From Actinomycetospora termitidis (lineage in GTDB: Bacteria; Actinomycetota; Actinomycetes; Mycobacteriales; Pseudonocardiaceae), in contig NZ_JASVWF010000001.1 in the NCBI RefSeq assembly GCF_030286555.1, forward strand, positions 1,364,001 to 1,428,000: 64,000 nt of DNA, in the 5' to 3' direction. The position numbers and the translations under genes are program-made. Of this stretch, positions 59,651-64,000 are shown piece by piece. Each line of letters starts with the position of its first letter. Position 1 is the stretch's first letter. The notes under the pieces are model-generated. The model was given only the letters and a program-made list of their open reading frames with translations. It was not told the DNA's origin and made no database searches.

Positions 59651-60979
59651 GTGAGGTCCGCACGACGGCGACGCGCACCGGCCCGCTCGCTGGCCGTCCT
59701 GCTCGCCCTGGTCGCGTCGTGCGGCGCCGCGCCGACCGCGCCGACCGCACCGGCCCCGCGCGCCGACCCGGCCTGGGGCGTCGTCGACTCGACGTGCGCC
59801 CCCGAGCGCCTCGCCGCCCGCGTCCCCGGGGTCGACGTCGCCGTGGTCGAGGCGCACTGGGACCGGCTGGAGCCGCAGCCCGGCGTGACGGATCCGGGCT
59901 ACGCCGAGGGGCTGCGCGCCACCGTCACCCGCTGCGTCGACGCGGGGGTCCGGGTGGTCCTCGGCAGCGGGCTGCAGTACCCGCCGGGCTGGGTCCGCGC
60001 GCTGCCGGGCGCGGAGATCCGGGACCAGGCCGGCCGCACCCCGACCACCGGCGCCGTCGACACCGTCTTCTCGGCCGCGGTCGCCGCGGCGGCGGACGAC
60101 CACCTGCGGCGGCTGGTCGCCGCCGTCCCGCTCGACGGCCTCGTCGGGATCCGCGTGGGCACCTCCACGGCGGGCGAGCTCGGCCACCCCGGCCCGGAGG
60201 CGTCGGGTGCGGCGTTCGACAGCTGGTGGGCCTTCGGCGACGCCCCGCAGCACGGCGTCGGCCTGGCGCCGGGCCAGGTGTCCTCCCCGATGCCGGACTG
60301 GGTCCCCGGGCAGCGCACCTGGCAGGGCCGCGCCGTGACGCCGGACGACGCCCGCGGCTGGTTCACCTGGTACTCCGGCGCGCTGGTCCGCGCCGTCGCC
60401 GACCGGGCCCGGTCCCTGCGGGAGGCCGGGTACCGGGGGCCGGTGCACGTCCCCGCCGCCGGGCGCGGGGTCCTGCCCGCCGACCTCGACGCCGCGGTCG
60501 GCGTCGTGCTCGACACCGCGGTGCGCGACGGCGCCCTGCGCCGCGGGCTGGACTACGTCGGCGACCTGCCCGCGCTCGCCGCGGCCGTGCCGGGCGCCGT
60601 CGTCGACGTCACCGGGCTCGACGACGCCACCGCGGTCCGCGCCCGCCGCCTCGACCCGCCGCAGGACCGCTGCGCCCCCGGCGACGCCGAGGCCCTCGTC
60701 GCCGGCGCACCGTCCCTCGACGACTGGCCCAACCAGCGCGTGACCGTCGCCGCGGCGGCCCGGGCCGGGCTGCCGACCGTCGGGGAGAACCCGGGCCCGC
60801 CGGGGCCGACGACGGGCGGGGTCGCGGACTCCGACAGCGAGGCGGACCAGGTCCGGTACGGCGTCGAGTACGCCCGCGTCTGCGGCCTCTCGGCCTTCCT
60901 CCTGGCGTTCGAGGACGACCTGTACACCGGCCGCAGCGGGATCACCCCGGACGACTACCTCACCGCGATCCGTCGCTGA
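59651..60979 (+). CDS. secreted glycosidase-like protein, paralogue 2 (divergent)
   Basis: This 442-residue protein is homologous to its neighbours across its length. Its signal segment SLAVLLALVASCGAAPT contains a possible lipobox (VASC), so it may be a lipoprotein unlike the other two. It keeps VVEAHWDRLEPQPG, CVDAGVRVVLGSGLQYPPGWV, IRVGTSTAGELGHPGPE and TVGENPGPPGPTTGG. GTSTEGEIG of paralogue 1 is GTSTAGELG here: the first Glu is lost, the second is kept. This is the most divergent copy. The GTG at 59651 is chosen over one at 59624 without strong support from a ribosome-binding site. Confidence 0.77.
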   Translation: MRSARRRRAPARSLAVLLALVASCGAAPTAPTAPAPRADPAWGVVDSTCAPERLAARVPGVDVAVVEAHWDRLEPQPGVTDPGYAEGLRATVTRCVDAGVRVVLGSGLQYPPGWVRALPGAEIRDQAGRTPTTGAVDTVFSAAVAAAADDHLRRLVAAVPLDGLVGIRVGTSTAGELGHPGPEASGAAFDSWWAFGDAPQHGVGLAPGQVSSPMPDWVPGQRTWQGRAVTPDDARGWFTWYSGALVRAVADRARSLREAGYRGPVHVPAAGRGVLPADLDAAVGVVLDTAVRDGALRRGLDYVGDLPALAAAVPGAVVDVTGLDDATAVRARRLDPPQDRCAPGDAEALVAGAPSLDDWPNQRVTVAAAARAGLPTVGENPGPPGPTTGGVADSDSEADQVRYGVEYARVCGLSAFLLAFEDDLYTGRSGITPDDYLTAIRR

Positions 60980-61097
60980 CCCTGCCCGTCATCGTTCGGC
61001 CGAGTGGAGCTGCGCACGTTGAGCCGGCCGCGTGGATTCGCTGGGCCGACCGATCGTCAACCTCGTCGCGCTGTGCGATCCGGGCCCGGACGACGCG

Positions 61098-62480
61098 ATG
61101 GCAGAGAGCGTGTCCCTCCTCGCGTATCACCCGTCCCTCCCGCCCCGGTCGTCCCTCCGGTCCCGCGCGGCCGTGGCCACCGTGCTCGCCCTCGTCGCCG
61201 CCCTCCTGCTCGGCCAGCGACCGCCGACCGCCCACGCGGCGTCCGACCCCGCCTGGGGCGTGCTGGCCTCCGGCTGCACGACCTCCGACATCGCCGCGAA
61301 CCGCGCCGTGGGCATCGGGCTCGTCGAGGTCGAGGCGTACTGGGACCGCTGGCTGCCGACCTCGGCCGGCGTCGAGAACACCGACTACGTCGCCGACCTG
61401 TCCGCCCGGGTCACCGCCTGCCTCGACGCCGGCCTGCGCGTCGTGCTCGGGACCGGCACGCAGTACCCGCCGTCGTGGGTCCGCGGGCTCCCCGGCGCGA
61501 CGCTGGTCGACCAGCGCGGCGACAGCGCGGACACAGGCGCGATCGACACCGTCTTCTCCGCCGCGGTGCGCAGCGCCCAGGACGACTACCTGCGGCGCAT
61601 CGTCGCGGCGCTGCCCGTCGCGCGGCTCGACGGCATCCGCGTCGGCACCAGCGCCGCGGGCGAGATCGGCTTCCCGGGGCCGAACGAGTCCGGCACGGGC
61701 TTCCTGCAGAGCTTCTGGGCCTTTGGCGCCGACGCGCAGCAGGGGACCGGGCTGGCCGCCGGGATGCCGCGTACCCCGATGCCGGGCTGGGTCCCCGGCA
61801 CGCGGACCTGGAACGGCACGACGGTCACGCCGGCCGCCGCCCGGAACTGGTTCCTCTGGTACGAGCGCTCGCTGATGTACGCGGTCAAGGGCCAGGCCGA
61901 CACCCTGCGCACCGCGGGCTACACCGGCGCCGTGCACGTCCCCGCGCCCGGCAAGGGTGTGCTCCCGGCCGACCTCACCGCGGCCACGAACGCCCTCCTG
62001 AACGGCACCGGCGATCGCGACGGCTCCCTCGGCCGCGGGCTGTACTACGTCGACCAGTTCCCGGTGCTGGCCGGCAACGTCGCGAGCACCGTCGTCGTCG
62101 ACCTGACCGGGGTCGACGACGCCACCGCCGTCACCGCCCGCGCGCTGACCCCCGCGCAGGACACGTGTCAGGCGAACGACGCCACCACGAGCATTCAGAG
62201 CTCGACGCCGGTCGCGAGCTGGTCGAACCTCCGCTTCGCGCGCGCCCAGGCTGCCCGCGCCGGGCTCGCGGCCGTCGGGGAGAACCCGGGGCCGCCCGCC
62301 GCGCAGACCGGCGGCACCTCGAACTCGGACTCCGAGGCCGAGCAGATCCGCCGCAGCCCCGCCTACGCCCGCGGGTGCGCGCTGGCCGCGTTCTTCCTGG
62401 CGTTCGAGGACGTGCTCGACGACCCGTCGTCGGGATCGGACCGGCAGGACTACGTCGACGCCGTGACCGGGACGAGCTGA
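61098..62480 (+). CDS. secreted glycosidase-like protein, paralogue 3
   Basis: This 460-residue protein is closest to paralogue 1. From the ATG at 61098 a signal peptide follows (SRAAVATVLALVAALLLGQRPPTAHA). A longer frame from GTG 61032 would add 22 residues with no signal character, so the ATG is preferred. Motifs: VEVEAYWDRWLP, CLDAGLRVVLGTGTQYPPSWV, IRVGTSAAGEIGFPGPNE, VDLTGVDDATAVTAR, AVGENPGPPAAQTGG. As in paralogue 2, only the second Glu of the EGE element remains. Gaps of 67 and 118 bp between the three copies suggest one duplication unit, possibly one transcript. Confidence 0.8.
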   Translation: MAESVSLLAYHPSLPPRSSLRSRAAVATVLALVAALLLGQRPPTAHAASDPAWGVLASGCTTSDIAANRAVGIGLVEVEAYWDRWLPTSAGVENTDYVADLSARVTACLDAGLRVVLGTGTQYPPSWVRGLPGATLVDQRGDSADTGAIDTVFSAAVRSAQDDYLRRIVAALPVARLDGIRVGTSAAGEIGFPGPNESGTGFLQSFWAFGADAQQGTGLAAGMPRTPMPGWVPGTRTWNGTTVTPAAARNWFLWYERSLMYAVKGQADTLRTAGYTGAVHVPAPGKGVLPADLTAATNALLNGTGDRDGSLGRGLYYVDQFPVLAGNVASTVVVDLTGVDDATAVTARALTPAQDTCQANDATTSIQSSTPVASWSNLRFARAQAARAGLAAVGENPGPPAAQTGGTSNSDSEAEQIRRSPAYARGCALAAFFLAFEDVLDDPSSGSDRQDYVDAVTGTS

Positions 62481-62575
62481 CGGGCCGTGACGGGCGCCTC
62501 CCCGGTCGGTACGCGATCAGGTGGCGCTCCGGTCCGTGGCGCGCGATCCGTGGCCGGAACGGGTGCAATGTCGGA

Positions 62576-63700
62576 ATGGGTGTCGGGGCCGGCGGGGGCC
62601 GACGGGTCGTCCTCTCGATCTACGACGACGTGGACAACCCCTACTACGCCGGAGGCGGTCCGGCCGTGGTGGCGCGGGTGGGCCAGCGCCTCGCGGCCGA
62701 GGGGTACGAGGTCACGGTCTACTGCGGCTCCTACCGCGGCGCGGTGTCCGGCGACCGCGACGGCGTCCGCTACGTCCACCTGCCCGTCGGCTGGGCCGGC
62801 CCCCGCGGCGGGCAGGTCCTGTTCTGGCTGCTCCTGCCGCTGATCGCGCTCGTGGTCCGGCCGCACGTCTGGATCGAGAGCCTCACCCCGCCGATCTCGG
62901 CGAGCCTGCTCCCGCTGACGGCACGCTGCCCGGTCGTCGGGCTGGTGCAGATGCTGTGCGGCGCGGACATGCAGCGCCGCTACCACCTGCCGTTCGAGGC
63001 GATCGAGCGCCGCGGTCTCGCGCTCTACCGGCACTTCGTCACGCTGAACGAGGTCGACGCCGGTCTGGTCGCGGCGGCGTGCCCCCGCGGGAGGGTCCGG
63101 CTGATCCCGAACGGGGTGGACCTCCCGGCGGAGGTCACCCCCGCCGTCGGGACGGGGCTGCTGTTCCTCGGACGCCTCGACGTGCGGCAGAAGGGGCTCG
63201 ACCTGCTCCTCGAGGCCCTTCCCGACGGCGGGTCGCTCGAGATCGCAGGGTCCGGCACCGCCGCCGAGGAGGCGCGGCTCGCCGGGCTCGTCGGCGGGGA
63301 CCCGCGGGTGCGGATCCTCGGCCGGGTGCAGGGGGACGCCAAGGAGGCGGCGCTGCGGCGCTGCGCGGTCGTGGTGGTGCCCTCGCGGTACGAGACGTTC
63401 AGCCTGACCGCGCTCGAGGCGATGGCCCACGGCCGGCCGGTGATCCACTTCGACCTGGCGCGGCTCGCCTGGATCGGCGCCGAGGCCGGGGTCGCCGTGC
63501 CGGCGTTCTCCGTGCCGCAGCTGCGGACCGCGATCACCGGGCTGACGTCGGACGGGGCGCGCCGGGCGGCGATGGGCCGCGCGGCCCGGCGCCACAGCCG
63601 CGGCTACGACCGGCGGATCACCGAGGAGCGCTACGTCGACCTGGTCGCCGACCTGGTCGGGACCCGCCGTCCGGCGCCGTCGGGTCAGGCGGCCCAGTAG
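62576..63700 (+). CDS. glycosyltransferase family 4
   Basis: This 374-residue GT-B protein contains VVLSIYDDVDNPYYAGGGPAVVARVGQRLAAEG (acceptor side with the GGGP loop), PVVGLVQMLCGADMQRRYHLP, LIPNGVDLP, LLFLGRLDVRQKGLDLLLEAL and PSRYETFSLTALEAMAHGRPVIHFD. The arrangement is similar to the GT4 half of the flippase fusion at 52031. The ATG is preceded by GGA only. Its 3' end overlaps the convergent PIG-L gene by 16 bases. Confidence 0.9.
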   Translation: MGVGAGGGRRVVLSIYDDVDNPYYAGGGPAVVARVGQRLAAEGYEVTVYCGSYRGAVSGDRDGVRYVHLPVGWAGPRGGQVLFWLLLPLIALVVRPHVWIESLTPPISASLLPLTARCPVVGLVQMLCGADMQRRYHLPFEAIERRGLALYRHFVTLNEVDAGLVAAACPRGRVRLIPNGVDLPAEVTPAVGTGLLFLGRLDVRQKGLDLLLEALPDGGSLEIAGSGTAAEEARLAGLVGGDPRVRILGRVQGDAKEAALRRCAVVVVPSRYETFSLTALEAMAHGRPVIHFDLARLAWIGAEAGVAVPAFSVPQLRTAITGLTSDGARRAAMGRAARRHSRGYDRRITEERYVDLVADLVGTRRPAPSGQAAQ

Positions 63701-64000
63701 GTCTCGGGGGCGCGCGGGACGACGCCGTCCGGGAAGAGCGCGTCCACCTGCGTGCGATAGCCGCGGATCAGCTGCTCCTTCGCGTCGAGCCCGTCGTCGA
63801 CGACGTGCGGCCGCAGGCCGGCGCGCCGCACGAAGGTCGGGTCGGGCTCGTGGGTCAGGGAGTACGGGAAGTCGGCGTAGTGCACGACAGGGGTGCGGGT
63901 CCACTCCGCACCCAGGTCACGGGTGATCAGATGGTCCACGTGCCGGCCCACGCCGAGCGGGGCGAGCAGCAGGTCGACCTCCCCGGCACGCTCGGCCAGG
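63685..64000 (-). CDS. PIG-L (LmbE-like) family deacetylase, 5' part outside the window
   Basis: Only the C-terminal ~105 residues are visible; the frame is open to the right edge. LLLAPLGVGRHVDHL is the second conserved block of PIG-L/LmbE proteins, with the His-x-x-x-His metal ligands (GRHVDH). The end ADFPYSLTHEP...LDAKEQLIRGYRTQVDALFPDG...PETYWAA is typical of the family's C-terminus. The N-terminal AHPDDE-type motif lies beyond the window. It overlaps the convergent GT4 gene by 16 bases. Confidence 0.85.
   Translation of the reverse strand, partial: LAERAGEVDLLLAPLGVGRHVDHLITRDLGAEWTRTPVVHYADFPYSLTHEPDPTFVRRAGLRPHVVDDGLDAKEQLIRGYRTQVDALFPDGVVPRAPETYWAA

Overview
The window is very GC-rich chromosomal DNA. 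Codon use is strongly GC3-biased, GTG and TTG starts are common, and many genes are coupled by ATGA/GTGA overlaps. Together with the glmU-prs-rplY-pth order familiar from mycobacteria and their relatives, this points to an actinomycete. The gene content fits a Pseudonocardiaceae member such as Pseudonocardia or Actinomycetospora, but the genus is an inference. No plasmid, phage or transposase gene was seen.

Region 1 (1-12.6 kb) is mostly core chromosome. It holds the 3' end of a CocE/NonD hydrolase, an M20 amidohydrolase, and the minus-strand run glmU-prs-rplY-pth. These are followed by a GGDEF diguanylate cyclase, a PAP2 phosphatase, an anti-sigma-type ATPase, a small Cys-motif protein, an OhrR-type MarR regulator, a Nudix hydrolase, tRNA-Gln(UUG) and an LCP-family glycopolymer transferase.

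Region 2 (12.9-41.9 kb) is a large surface-glycan locus. An initiating polyprenyl-phosphate sugar transferase is followed by a sugar-modification block: a C-methyltransferase, a G1P-cytidylyltransferase-like enzyme, a PIG-L deacetylase, an epimerase/dehydratase, an RmlC-like epimerase and a degenerate methyltransferase homologue. Next come a Wzz-Wzy/ligase fusion and a Wzz-like protein with a ~500-residue Gly/Pro/Gln/Ala tail. After a repeat-filled intergenic stretch come two GT proteins (one a GT2-GT4 fusion), a Wzx-type flippase and a short GalE. The block from 31.5 to 39.3 kb mixes glycosyltransferases with two 2-oxoglutarate/Fe(II)-type oxygenases and two PLP enzymes. A conserved hypothetical hydrolase and a NodB-type deacetylase close the region.

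Region 3 (42-49.1 kb) is an interlude. An AbiEi-like gene is bracketed by a 35-bp inverted repeat with a single mismatch. It is followed by a fused glycine/sarcosine-dimethylglycine N-methyltransferase for betaine synthesis and a tightly coupled four-gene operon ending in an OmpA-domain lipoprotein.

Region 4 (49.4-64 kb) is a second glycan block. A translationally coupled run contains GT2, GT4, a flippase-GT4 fusion and a PMT/GT39-like membrane transferase, followed by a membrane O-acyltransferase. Three tandem paralogues of a secreted glycosidase-like protein come next, then another GT4 and a PIG-L gene that runs off the right edge.

Taken together, the genes could activate and modify a sugar, assemble a lipid-linked repeat unit, flip and polymerise it, trim or decorate it outside the cell, and attach it to the wall. 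That flow is inferred from gene content; no product structure can be read from the sequence.
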